Assembly: GCA_017996845.1 (NCBI GenBank)
Contig: JAGOGF010000020.1
Span: 1-31,261 of the forward strand
DNA from: Butyrivibrio sp.
GTDB taxonomy: Bacteria > Bacillota_A > Clostridia > Lachnospirales > Lachnospiraceae
Direction of reading: 5' to 3'
Length of the DNA: 31,261 bases
Position numbers and translations under genes: made by a program. The notes below the pieces were generated by a model that saw only the letters and a program-made list of their open reading frames with translations, made no database searches and had not been told where the DNA came from. Position 1 is the stretch's first letter. Every line of letters starts with the position of its first letter. Positions 7,753 through 15,869 of the stretch are shown piece by piece.

Positions 7753-8124
7753 TTGATTACTAAAAGATATGAAGGTCAAAATTATGAGTCTCTGGCATGT
7801 GAATATATCATGCTATGCGGCGGGCATATTCTGGAACGAAATTTCAGATCTGCCAGAGGCGAAATTGATATTATTGCGCAGGATGGCAAATATATTGTGT
7901 TTACGGAGGTTAAATTCAGATCCGGGGAAAAATATGGCGCACCGGAAGAAGCAGTTGATTACAGAAAGCAGAGAATAATCTGCCGGTGTGCGGATTATTA
8001 CAGAATAAAGCACAGAATGGATGATTTTACGGCAATACGATTTGATGTGATTGCAATCAGTGCTGATATAAATGGGGCAATCAGCGTGAGATGGATTAAA
8101 GATGCGTTTCCATATCATAGATAA
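7753..8124 (+). CDS. YraN family (UPF0102) endonuclease-like protein
   Basis: A 123-residue protein with the PD-(D/E)xK nuclease-like core of the UPF0102/YraN family: an N-terminal helix (ESLACEYIMLCGGHILERNFRSARGEIDII) carrying G36-E-I-D39, then E52-V-K54 on the following strand, and a later VDYRKQRIICRCADYY helix. The conserved D and E-x-K are present, so a metal site is plausible. The family's cellular role is poorly defined, with DNA processing inferred from the fold. It starts with TTG immediately after the upstream TGA; AAGGAA lies about six bases upstream. The length is normal (about 115-125). The gene commonly sits near rnhB. Confidence 0.9.
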   Translation: MITKRYEGQNYESLACEYIMLCGGHILERNFRSARGEIDIIAQDGKYIVFTEVKFRSGEKYGAPEEAVDYRKQRIICRCADYYRIKHRMDDFTAIRFDVIAISADINGAISVRWIKDAFPYHR

Positions 8125-8143
8125 TGAGAGGAATATAATTGGA

Positions 8144-9004
8144 ATGTTTCAGATAAATAGATGCGGTAATGAGCCTGTTATGGAACAGCGCATTCAAAAT
8201 GGAATGGAATACCTTGTTTTTCCAGCATTTGAAAAGACAGGAATTGTTGACCATATGTTTGCCAGCAGAATCGGAGGCGCAAGTACAGACTGCTATGCAG
8301 AAAGCAACTTCAGTTATACCAGAGGTGATATAAAAGAGAATGTCGATGAAAATTACCGCAGAATTGCAGATATTCTGGGACACGGCAGAACGTTAACAGA
8401 TTTTGTATGCACATATCAGACACATACAACAAATGTTCGGCTTGTTACAGATGCTGACAGAGGAAAAGGCACCCTGAAAAAACGGGATTATGTTGATGTA
8501 GACGGACTGATTACAGATATTCCGGGAATTATTCTGGTAACTTATCATGCAGATTGTACACCGCTTTATTTTGTTGATCCGGTACATCATGCAATCGGGC
8601 TGAGTCATTCCGGATGGAAAGGAACAGCAGACTGGATGGGGCAGAAAACGCTGGAAGCGATGTATCATGCTTTTGGAACGGAGCCATCCGACTGTCTGTG
8701 CGGAATTGGACCTTCGATCTGTGGTACATGCTATGAAGTGGGTGAGGATGTGGCAGACATTTTTCAAAATAATTTTGGAAGATTGGCGGAACAATATCCC
8801 ATTCTCAGGAAAAAAGAAAACGGAAAATATGATTTGAATCTTTGGCTGGCAAACCGGATTATTCTTGAACAGGGAGGTGTTCCATCTGATCAGATCAGCG
8901 TTACAGATGTGTGCACCTGCTGCAATCCTTCCTATCTTTTTTCACATCGGGTTGATCATGACAGACGGGGGAACCTCGCAGCTTTTCTGACTTTAAAACA
9001 ATGA
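8144..9004 (+). CDS. pgeF: PgeF/YfiH family purine nucleoside-processing (former laccase-like) protein
   Basis: A DUF152/YfiH (LACC1-like) family enzyme of about 286 residues. Conserved metal-binding features are visible: the His of TYQTHTTNV, the YHADCTPLYF strand, HSGWKGT, and CGIGPSICGTCYEVG, near a C-terminal CTCCNPS. Older annotation calls these polyphenol oxidases. Later biochemistry on the family describes zinc-dependent purine nucleoside phosphorolysis and adenosine deamination; a role in peptidoglycan editing is also reported for the E. coli member. The start is uncertain. ATG 8144 has AGAGGA about 11 bases upstream. ATG 8102 is also in frame but would overlap yraN by 23 bases. It is the last gene of the rplS operon, and fits the nucleoside-salvage theme of the window. 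Confidence 0.88.
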   Translation: MFQINRCGNEPVMEQRIQNGMEYLVFPAFEKTGIVDHMFASRIGGASTDCYAESNFSYTRGDIKENVDENYRRIADILGHGRTLTDFVCTYQTHTTNVRLVTDADRGKGTLKKRDYVDVDGLITDIPGIILVTYHADCTPLYFVDPVHHAIGLSHSGWKGTADWMGQKTLEAMYHAFGTEPSDCLCGIGPSICGTCYEVGEDVADIFQNNFGRLAEQYPILRKKENGKYDLNLWLANRIILEQGGVPSDQISVTDVCTCCNPSYLFSHRVDHDRRGNLAAFLTLKQ

Positions 9005-9032
9005 ATTATAAAGAAATATTCGTAAATAAGTA

Positions 9033-9075
9033 TTTCTTAAGATTTATCTTTATTATATCTTAAGAAAGATATGAT
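9033..9075 (+). promoter_or_regulatory. Promoter with paired TCTTAAGA palindromes upstream of the two-component operon
   Basis: The palindrome TCTTAAGA occurs at 9035-9042 and again at 9058-9065. The larger arms TTTCTTAAGAT (9033-9043) and ATCTTAAGAAA (9057-9067) form a perfect 11-bp inverted repeat. A -10-like TATGAT follows at 9070-9075 without a good -35 box, as in regulator-dependent promoters. This suggests an operator, possibly for the response regulator itself. Confidence 0.5.
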
Positions 9076-9112
9076 TCAATAGAAACAGAGAAAAACAGCA
9101 AAGGAGCATAAA

Positions 9113-9811
9113 ATGGCTGGAATTCTGGTATGTGACGATGACAGGGAAATTGTAGATGCAATAGAGATTTATCTGCAGCAGGAAGGTTTTACAGTATATA
9201 AGGCTTATGATGGAATAGAAGCATTGCATGTTTTGCAGGAATATGAGATTCAGCTTGCAATCATTGATGTCATGATGCCGAGACTGGATGGAATACATTG
9301 CACAATGAAGATTCGGGAGAAAAGCAGTATTCCGATTATTATTCTGTCAGCAAAATCTGAAGATACGGATAAGATTCTGGGATTAAATATCGGAGCGGAT
9401 GATTATATATCCAAACCGTTTAATCCATTGGAACTGGTTGCACGGGTAAAATCAAACTTGCGCAGATATACCAAACTTGGAAGTATTCCGGAACAGGACA
9501 ACAGTAAGATTTTTACCGTAGGAGGACTTGTGATCAACGATGAGTCCAAGGAAGTACAGATAGATGGTGAAACTGTTAAAATGACGCCTATGGAATACAA
9601 TATTCTTTTGTTTCTGGTGAAAAATAAAGGAAAGGTTTTTTCTATTAATCAGATCTATGAAAATATCTGGAATGAAACTGCAGTGGGTGCGGATAATACC
9701 GTTGCAGTACACATCAGACATATTCGAGAGAAGATAGAGATCAATCCCAAAGAACCCAGATATCTGAAGGTTGTATGGGGAGTCGGTTATAAAATTGAAG
9801 CGGATCTGTAA
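9113..9811 (+). CDS. OmpR/PhoB-family response regulator
   Basis: A 232-residue DNA-binding response regulator. The receiver domain (about 1-118) has the acidic pocket D8-D9-D10, phospho-acceptor D52 in A-I-I-D-V-M-M-P, the switch Ser in I-I-L-S-A-K-S, and the conserved Lys in Y-I-S-K-P-F. The C-terminal winged helix (about 130-232) carries MTPMEYNILLFLVKNKG and HIRHIREKIEINPKEP, ending RYLKVVWGVGYKIE, typical of the Trans_reg_C family. The start ATG has AAAGGAG seven bases upstream. It is paired with a histidine kinase 19 bases downstream. TCTTAAGA repeats in the promoter may be its target. The signal and regulon are unknown. Confidence 0.95.
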   Translation: MAGILVCDDDREIVDAIEIYLQQEGFTVYKAYDGIEALHVLQEYEIQLAIIDVMMPRLDGIHCTMKIREKSSIPIIILSAKSEDTDKILGLNIGADDYISKPFNPLELVARVKSNLRRYTKLGSIPEQDNSKIFTVGGLVINDESKEVQIDGETVKMTPMEYNILLFLVKNKGKVFSINQIYENIWNETAVGADNTVAVHIRHIREKIEINPKEPRYLKVVWGVGYKIEADL

Positions 9812-9830
9812 CGGTGCAGGGGAGGAATAA

Positions 9831-12380
9831 TTGTTGGACAAAAAACATATTACAGGGAAAAAACGGAACAGGCTAAGGCTGATACAGCATCTTATGTTTG
9901 CGATTACCATAGGCGTTCTGGTATACACGATAATTGGTTCCAACGTGATTATTTCCGGTGTAAACGGCGATTATTCCTACGAACTTCATGAGGCAGATAA
10001 ATCAAAAAAATATGAGGATTCCTATCTTTTCAATAATATTCTCGGGAATGGCGTTTCAAATATTGTACGCCTGACCGCAATACGTTCACAGCTTGAAACA
10101 GAAGGCGTCTATGATGGAAGCAAAACAGTAGATGTTACGGTGTATGTCAATCGAAATACAATGCTTCCGGGTGATTATATAACTGCAGTTTATACAGTTT
10201 CTGATCTTCTGAAATGGGCGCAGAGCGGTTTTGAATATGAAGACAAGTCGTTCGGCAATGGCCGGCAATTTCTCAGCAATACGACAACCTATACACATTT
10301 ATTAAATAACACATTTTCCGGTGGAATGAATAGCTATCTCAATTCGCAAATGGAAAACAATTCCACGACAAAAACCGTTTCAGGAAACAGTGTCACTGAT
10401 AATGAGGATAATCTGAAACATACGATTCTGATCAACAGATATAAAACCGTTGATGGCAAAAATCTGGAAGATATCGTATCAAGCTGGCCGGAGTATCAGG
10501 AACTTTGCAGAAATGTGGAAGAAGCAGCTTCTGATTTGAATCAGAATTATGCCGAGTATTTATCCTACACGAAATATTATGATTATCAGAATACAAATTT
10601 ACGATATTATATTACAAGAACGATTGGTGCCAAAACGGAAGTATACACAAATGTTGGAGATCTGACAGGTGAAACGACCGGAATCGATATCAAGGCAGAA
10701 TTTGAGAAATTTGGAAAATATATTTATTATTGTCCTTATGAGCTTGCTTACAGCACCAACACAATGCTTGCAGAAGACACGCTTCGCACCATACTCAAAG
10801 ATTATGAATACGCTTATCCGGATCAGATTCGATTATATATTGGTGTGGATACACAGAATTACCCATGTAAGGATGACTTCACAGAAGGCAAAATCGGATT
10901 TGCCAAATATGTACCCTATCATAAACAGTTGATGGGATTGGGAATTGCGTCCGGATTTATATATATTTTAATTCTCTTATATCTGATTTCAAAGGAAGGG
11001 TATGTGCTGCGCACGGTTCGAAAGAAGAGCGGTGAAGCCCGGGAAACCGTACCGGACCAATATGCTGATGAAATTAGTATCACTGCAAAAGGTATACTTC
11101 TGGAGCCGGTAGATCGAATCTACACAGAAGTAATGGTTCTGCTGTGTCTGTTTATTATCAGCGTGGTACCAATCGCAGTATATGGTCTGGGCGGCTATTC
11201 AGATTTGACACAACTGGCAGAATTTCCGCTTGCTGCAGGTGCAGCAGCTTTTTTGTGTGACTGTTTATTCTGTTTTGCTCTTTACAGTTTGATCCGTAAA
11301 GGCAAGGCTGGGAAAATATGGTCAGGAAGCTTTTTGTATCATGCATACCAAGGGTTTCGGAAACTCTTATTACGTTCGATGGATAATGGAAATATTGTGA
11401 TTCGAACATGGATTCCTTATTTGTTGTTTCTGATTGTAAACGGAGTTCTGTTCTTGGCAGGTGTTCCAGGGATTATTCTTGCTGTAATAGTGGACCTTTA
11501 TATTGGAATAATGATATACAGATCTAATCTGGACAGACAGGATATTGTGAATGGAATCAGAAAAATACGTGATGGAAATCTGAATTATAAAGTAGATATA
11601 TCACATCTGCATGGGGATAATATTATTCTTGCAAAGGCAGTCAATTCAATTGGAGACGGTATTGAGAAAGCAGTTGATATCAGCATGCGTGATGAGAAGA
11701 TGAAGGCGGATCTGATCACAAATGTATCACATGATATTAAAACGCCGCTGACTTCAATCATCAATTATGTTGATCTGATCAAACGCGAGGATATTCAGGA
11801 CCCCAAGATCAGAGGATATATGCAGGTTTTGGATGAAAAATCACAAAGACTCAAGCAGTTGACGGTCGATCTGGTTGAAGCATCCAAAATATCTTCCGGT
11901 AATATTTCAATTGATTTGAATCGAATCAATCTTGTAGAACTCATTAATCAGACAATCGGAGAATTTTATGAAAAATTTGAGCAAAAAGGACTGCGACCTG
12001 TATTTAATCCAATTGAGAATGAAGTGTATATCATGGCAGACAGCAGACATATGTGGCGGGTCATCGAGAATCTGCTGAATAACGTTTTCAAATATGCACT
12101 TGAAAATACAAGAGTATATATGGATCTGATTACAGAAAAAAATGAAAACGGAGAGCAGGTAATTTTTTCCATAAAAAATATTTCTGCAAATGAATTAAAT
12201 ATCAATGCGGATGAACTGACAGAAAGATTCATAAGAGGGGATGTTTCCAGAAGTACAGAAGGAAGCGGACTTGGCCTTTCCATTGCCAAAAATCTCACAG
12301 CAGCACAGAATGGACAGTTCAAAATTGTTCTGGATGGAGATCTTTTCAAAGCTATTTTGATTTTTGACAGGGCATATTAA
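9831..12380 (+). CDS. Large membrane sensor histidine kinase
   Basis: An 849-residue kinase and cognate partner of the preceding regulator. The first transmembrane helix is at about residues 22-42. It is followed by a roughly 320-residue, Asn/Thr/Tyr-rich extracellular domain without a fold I can name, then a helix at about 368-389. A further multi-helix block (about 430-570) precedes a HAMP-like linker (IRDGNLNYKVDISHL). HisKA has the phospho-acceptor His634 in V-S-H-D-I-K-T-P-L. The ATPase domain has the N box NLLNNVFKYA and the G box EGSGLGLSIAKN. The TTG start at 9831 is supported by GGGGAGGA six bases upstream. The many extra membrane helices between sensor and kinase are unusual for an OmpR-type partner and could sense the membrane itself. 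Confidence 0.92.
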   Translation: MLDKKHITGKKRNRLRLIQHLMFAITIGVLVYTIIGSNVIISGVNGDYSYELHEADKSKKYEDSYLFNNILGNGVSNIVRLTAIRSQLETEGVYDGSKTVDVTVYVNRNTMLPGDYITAVYTVSDLLKWAQSGFEYEDKSFGNGRQFLSNTTTYTHLLNNTFSGGMNSYLNSQMENNSTTKTVSGNSVTDNEDNLKHTILINRYKTVDGKNLEDIVSSWPEYQELCRNVEEAASDLNQNYAEYLSYTKYYDYQNTNLRYYITRTIGAKTEVYTNVGDLTGETTGIDIKAEFEKFGKYIYYCPYELAYSTNTMLAEDTLRTILKDYEYAYPDQIRLYIGVDTQNYPCKDDFTEGKIGFAKYVPYHKQLMGLGIASGFIYILILLYLISKEGYVLRTVRKKSGEARETVPDQYADEISITAKGILLEPVDRIYTEVMVLLCLFIISVVPIAVYGLGGYSDLTQLAEFPLAAGAAAFLCDCLFCFALYSLIRKGKAGKIWSGSFLYHAYQGFRKLLLRSMDNGNIVIRTWIPYLLFLIVNGVLFLAGVPGIILAVIVDLYIGIMIYRSNLDRQDIVNGIRKIRDGNLNYKVDISHLHGDNIILAKAVNSIGDGIEKAVDISMRDEKMKADLITNVSHDIKTPLTSIINYVDLIKREDIQDPKIRGYMQVLDEKSQRLKQLTVDLVEASKISSGNISIDLNRINLVELINQTIGEFYEKFEQKGLRPVFNPIENEVYIMADSRHMWRVIENLLNNVFKYALENTRVYMDLITEKNENGEQVIFSIKNISANELNINADELTERFIRGDVSRSTEGSGLGLSIAKNLTAAQNGQFKIVLDGDLFKAILIFDRAY

Positions 12381-12415
12381 TGATATATCCAAATAGGTAC
12401 TATGATTTCAGCAAA

Positions 12416-12458
12416 CACAAAAGGTATGCGGAAAGTTTTTTCCTGCATACCTTTTGTG
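12416..12458. terminator. Bidirectional terminator between histidine kinase and prs
   Basis: A perfect 14-bp stem, CACAAAAGGTATGC (12416-12429) with GCATACCTTTTGTG (12445-12458), is extended inward by GGAAA/TTTCC. A-rich and T-rich arms on either side suit termination of both converging transcripts. Confidence 0.85.
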
Positions 12459-12475
12459 GTTGTGTTAAATGAGGT

Positions 12476-13675
12476 TTAGTCTTTGATTACATCTTCAGCA
12501 CGTTCCCCATGGTTATATTTATTAACGATTTCATGTATTTTATCTGTCGGAGTAATGACGTTAGAGATAGAAGCATCATGATTCAGGAAATCAATGATTG
12601 TAGCCAGGAATTTTCCCATATCCGCGACAATATAATAGGGACGTTTTGTGATTTCGGGATCCTGATAGATCAGATTGGTCGAAATTACACTGTCAAAATA
12701 TCCATTTTCATATGCGGCATCAAATTTATCCATGCCGTCTGTAAAAAGTCCAAAAGTGGTACAGATAAATACTCTTTTTGCATGCATTGCCTTTAACTGT
12801 TTGGCGGTGTCAATCATGCTGGAACCGGATGAAATCATGTCATCAACGATAATTACATCCTTTCCCTCTATCTTAGAGCCAAGAAATTCATGCGCCACAA
12901 TCGGATTGGTTCCGTTTACAACATGCGCATAATCACGGCGCTTATAGAACATTCCCGTATCAGCTCCCAGGACATTTGCAAAATATACGGCGCGATCAAG
13001 TGCACCCTCGTCCGGACTGATGACCGTCAGATGATCTTTATCAACAATCAGATCATCAATGTTATATAAAAGTGCTTTCAGAAACTGGTAGGAAGCCATG
13101 AAGTTGTCGAAACCGCCAAGCGGAACGGCATTGGCAATTCGCGGATCATGCGCATCAAAAGTAATAAAATTGGAAATGCCCATATCATAGAGTTCCGCAA
13201 ACATAACAGCAGCATCAAGCGATTCCCGTCCACTTCTTTTATGCTGTCTGCCTTCGTATAAAAAGGGCATAATAACATTAATTCTTCTTGCCTTACCATT
13301 CACGGCAGCAATGACTCTTTTTAAATCCTGAAAATGATCATCGGGAGATTTGTAATTGACGAAACCATTCATACGATAAGGCACATTGTGATTACATACA
13401 TCCAAAAGTATAAAAAGGTCCTTACCCCGGACAGTTTCATTGATGACGGCTTTACCCTCGCCGCTTCCAAAACGGTCTGTTTCAAAACGAAGAAGGTAAT
13501 TGTCTTTTACATAATCTTTAAAAACAGGATCAGCAGATGGAACAGAGTGAAGCGTGTGACGAAATTCGCAAAGATAATGATTGACACTCTCGCCCAGTTC
13601 TTTGGCAGAATCAAGCGCCACAAGTTTTAGCGGAGCAACCGGCATGGTAGCTTCCAGTTTGTGAAAATCAGGCAT
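12476..13675 (-). CDS. prs: Ribose-phosphate pyrophosphokinase, long divergent form
   Basis: A 399-residue PRPP synthetase, which makes phosphoribosyl pyrophosphate from ribose 5-phosphate and ATP for purine, pyrimidine, His, Trp and NAD synthesis. The PRPP loop is VIIVDDMISSGSSM, and an FYKRRDY segment matches the canonical DKRR region. The ATP/catalytic segment is divergent: P-F-L-Y-E-G-R-Q-H-K (about 137-146), where classical enzymes read Y-A-R-Q-D-R-K, and DAHDPRIANAVPLGGFDN replaces DLHAGQIQGFF. The protein is about 85 residues longer than the usual 315. I chose the ATG at 13675, with GGAG six bases upstream; the in-frame ATG at 13687 has none. It is transcribed divergently from der from an apparently abutting promoter. 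Confidence 0.9.
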   Translation of the reverse strand: MPDFHKLEATMPVAPLKLVALDSAKELGESVNHYLCEFRHTLHSVPSADPVFKDYVKDNYLLRFETDRFGSGEGKAVINETVRGKDLFILLDVCNHNVPYRMNGFVNYKSPDDHFQDLKRVIAAVNGKARRINVIMPFLYEGRQHKRSGRESLDAAVMFAELYDMGISNFITFDAHDPRIANAVPLGGFDNFMASYQFLKALLYNIDDLIVDKDHLTVISPDEGALDRAVYFANVLGADTGMFYKRRDYAHVVNGTNPIVAHEFLGSKIEGKDVIIVDDMISSGSSMIDTAKQLKAMHAKRVFICTTFGLFTDGMDKFDAAYENGYFDSVISTNLIYQDPEITKRPYYIVADMGKFLATIIDFLNHDASISNVITPTDKIHEIVNKYNHGERAEDVIKD

Positions 13676-13747
13676 GATATACTCCATTCTTAAGAAAAAG
13701 GATTTTTAGGTGAGAAGAAACATAAAAGGTTTGTCTCTTACCTCTTT

Positions 13748-13776
13748 GTTTTATCATTCCGCTAGTGGCACGTCAA
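13748..13776 (-). promoter_or_regulatory. Candidate prs promoter
   Basis: On the minus strand, TTGACG (13776-13771), a 17-base spacer ending in TGA, and TAAAAC (13753-13748) form an extended -10 promoter. The predicted start near 13741 gives a leader of about 65 bases. Confidence 0.55.
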
Positions 13777-13794
13777 GGAATTTCATGGTATGAT
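13765..13794 (+). promoter_or_regulatory. Candidate der promoter
   Basis: An extended -10, TGG-TATGAT (13786-13794), is preceded 18 bases upstream by GTGGCA (13765-13770), a weak -35 box. The -35 region directly abuts that of the divergent prs promoter. Confidence 0.5.
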
Positions 13795-13857
13795 ATTAAA
13801 AGATGTTTATGCAATAACAAATTTGTAATAATAAACTTAAGAGAAGCAGTGGTGGAT

Positions 13858-15189
13858 ATGAAGAGAAAAAATATAGTAGCAGTAGTCGGAAGACCAAATG
13901 TTGGAAAATCAACATTGTTTAATGCACTTGCAGGAAAAAATGTTTCAATTGTAAAGGACACACCAGGGGTAACGAGAGATAGGCTTTACCGTGATGTTGA
14001 ATGGCTTAATCATACATTTACCTTAGTGGATACAGGTGGTATTGAACCTGAATCAAAAGATGTGATCCTTTCTCAGATGCGTGAACAGGCACAGATCGCC
14101 ATCGATACTGCGGATGTGATTCTGTTTATGGTGGATTCCAAACAGGGGCTGACAGATGCAGATGCAAAGGTTGCAGATATTCTGCGTCGTTCCGGTAAAC
14201 CGGTCATTCTGACGGTTAACAAGGTTGACAGTTTCAAGCGGGATATAATGGATGTTTATGAATTTTATAATCTGGGTATTGGGGAACCGTTTCCGATCAG
14301 TGCGGCAAACCAGATGGGTATCGGTGATCTTCTCGAAGAAATTGTAAAATATTTGAAGGATCTTCCTGAGAATGAGGAAGAAGAGGATGATACACTTAAG
14401 GTTGCCATTATCGGCAAACCAAATGTCGGGAAATCATCCATTATCAATCGGCTGATCGGTGAGAACCGTTTGATCGTATCCGATGTTGCAGGTACTACAA
14501 GGGATGCAATTGACACACAGATCCAGTATCATGATAAGAAATATACCTTTATTGATACAGCCGGTCTTCGCAGAAAAAACAAGATCAAAGAAGAGCTGGA
14601 AGAATTCATGATCCTGCGTACAGTCAGTGCGGTTGAACGTGCAGATGTCGCTGTACTTGTCATAAATGCAGAGGAAGGCGTAACCGAGCAGGATGCCAAA
14701 ATTGCGGGAATTGCCCATGAACGCGGTAAGGCAATGATTATTGCCGTTAATAAATGGGATCTGATAGAAAAAGATAACAAGAGCGTTGGAGAATTCACCA
14801 GAAAAGTCCGGCAGACACTTTCTTTTATGCCATATGCAGAGATCCTTTTTATCTCGGCACAGACAGGACAACGTCTTACCAAGCTGTATGAACTGATTGA
14901 TGTTGTAAGTGAGAATCATGCGATGCGAGTTGCAACAGGGGTCCTGAATGAGATATTGACACAGGCACTGGTCATGCAGCAGCCACCGTCTGACAAAGGA
15001 CGCATGCTCAAAATTTTCTATATTACACAGGTTGCAGTTAAGCCGCCGACATTTGTCATTTTTGTGAATGACAAGAAGCTGATGCATTTCTCATACACAA
15101 GATATATCGAAAATCAGATTCGTGCTGCGTTTGGCTTTAGGGGCACACCGCTGAAATTTATCACACGTGAAAGAGGAGAGAACGAATAA
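13858..15189 (+). CDS. der: Ribosome biogenesis double GTPase Der (EngA)
   Basis: A 443-residue tandem GTPase essential for 50S maturation. Domain 1 shows VGRPNVGKSTLFN, VDTGGIE and NKVD. Domain 2 shows IGKPNVGKSSIIN, IDTAGLRR and NKWD. A KH-like C-terminal domain ends with FRGTPLKFITRERGENE. An acidic linker (ENEEEEDD) joins the two G domains. I chose the ATG at 13858, which begins MKRKNIVAVVGRPNVG as in relatives. GTG at 13849 or 13852 is an alternative, and upstream in-frame ATGs at 13765 onward would add residues from the promoter region. It heads der-plsY-gpsA, a common Firmicutes gene order linking ribosome assembly with phospholipid synthesis. Confidence 0.96.
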   Translation: MKRKNIVAVVGRPNVGKSTLFNALAGKNVSIVKDTPGVTRDRLYRDVEWLNHTFTLVDTGGIEPESKDVILSQMREQAQIAIDTADVILFMVDSKQGLTDADAKVADILRRSGKPVILTVNKVDSFKRDIMDVYEFYNLGIGEPFPISAANQMGIGDLLEEIVKYLKDLPENEEEEDDTLKVAIIGKPNVGKSSIINRLIGENRLIVSDVAGTTRDAIDTQIQYHDKKYTFIDTAGLRRKNKIKEELEEFMILRTVSAVERADVAVLVINAEEGVTEQDAKIAGIAHERGKAMIIAVNKWDLIEKDNKSVGEFTRKVRQTLSFMPYAEILFISAQTGQRLTKLYELIDVVSENHAMRVATGVLNEILTQALVMQQPPSDKGRMLKIFYITQVAVKPPTFVIFVNDKKLMHFSYTRYIENQIRAAFGFRGTPLKFITRERGENE

Positions 15190-15191
15190 TC

Positions 15192-15842
15192 ATGATTAGA
15201 ATTGTCTGCATACTGATTGGATACGCATTTGGTTTATTTCAGACTGCATACATTTACGGTAAAATAAAAGGAATCGATATCCGTAAACATGGAAGCGGTA
15301 ATGCCGGAACAACGAACACATTGCGAGTTCTTGGTCCCAAGGCAGGGATTATCGTTTTAATCGGGGACATGATCAAATGTATTCTTGCGGTTCTTTTTAC
15401 TACATTATTATTTGGGAAAAGTCATTCTGATATCATTTATCTTTTGAAAATATATACGGCACTCGGAGCAGTAATCGGACATGATTTTCCATTTTATCTG
15501 AATTTTAAAGGCGGAAAAGGCATCGCATCCACCAGTGGACTTTTGATCGCATTTCACTGGTCTTTTATTCCGATGTTTCTGATCATGTTTCTGGTTCCCT
15601 TCCTGACGACACATTATGTATCACTCGGATCGTTAATGATTTATGTCGGCTTTCTGATTGAACTTGTGATAGAAGGGCAAAATGGTGTATTCGGAATGTC
15701 CCAGGGACATTTGATTGAAATGTATATGATTGCGCTGATGATGGCAGCACTTGCTTTCTGGCAGCACCGTGCCAATATCGTAAAACTTGCGAAACATACA
15801 GAGCGAAAAACATATATTTTTAAAAAGAATGAATCAAAATAA
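15192..15842 (+). CDS. plsY: Glycerol-3-phosphate acyltransferase PlsY
   Basis: A 216-residue integral membrane acyltransferase that moves an acyl group from acyl-phosphate to glycerol 3-phosphate, the first step in phosphatidic acid synthesis. Conserved motifs are present: HGSGNAGTTNTLRVLG after the first helix, then GHDFPFYLNFKGGKGIAS, and a last block near HRANIVKLAKHTERK. About five hydrophobic helices are visible. The length is normal for the family. The ATG lies two bases after the der stop, with GAGGAG upstream inside der. The substrate glycerol 3-phosphate is produced by the next gene, gpsA, so the two steps are co-transcribed. Confidence 0.95.
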   Translation: MIRIVCILIGYAFGLFQTAYIYGKIKGIDIRKHGSGNAGTTNTLRVLGPKAGIIVLIGDMIKCILAVLFTTLLFGKSHSDIIYLLKIYTALGAVIGHDFPFYLNFKGGKGIASTSGLLIAFHWSFIPMFLIMFLVPFLTTHYVSLGSLMIYVGFLIELVIEGQNGVFGMSQGHLIEMYMIALMMAALAFWQHRANIVKLAKHTERKTYIFKKNESK

Positions 15843-15869
15843 AAAGAAGATAAAAGCGGAGGTCCTGAT

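Noticed and set aside
9452..9943. Minus-strand open frame spanning the response regulator and kinase junction
   Set aside because: Composition and lack of start signals indicate a shadow; both plus-strand genes are well supported.
14434..15087. Minus-strand open frame of 217 codons opposite der
   Set aside because: Cys/Ile-rich nonsense composition without ribosome binding site, fully antisense to conserved GTPase motifs.
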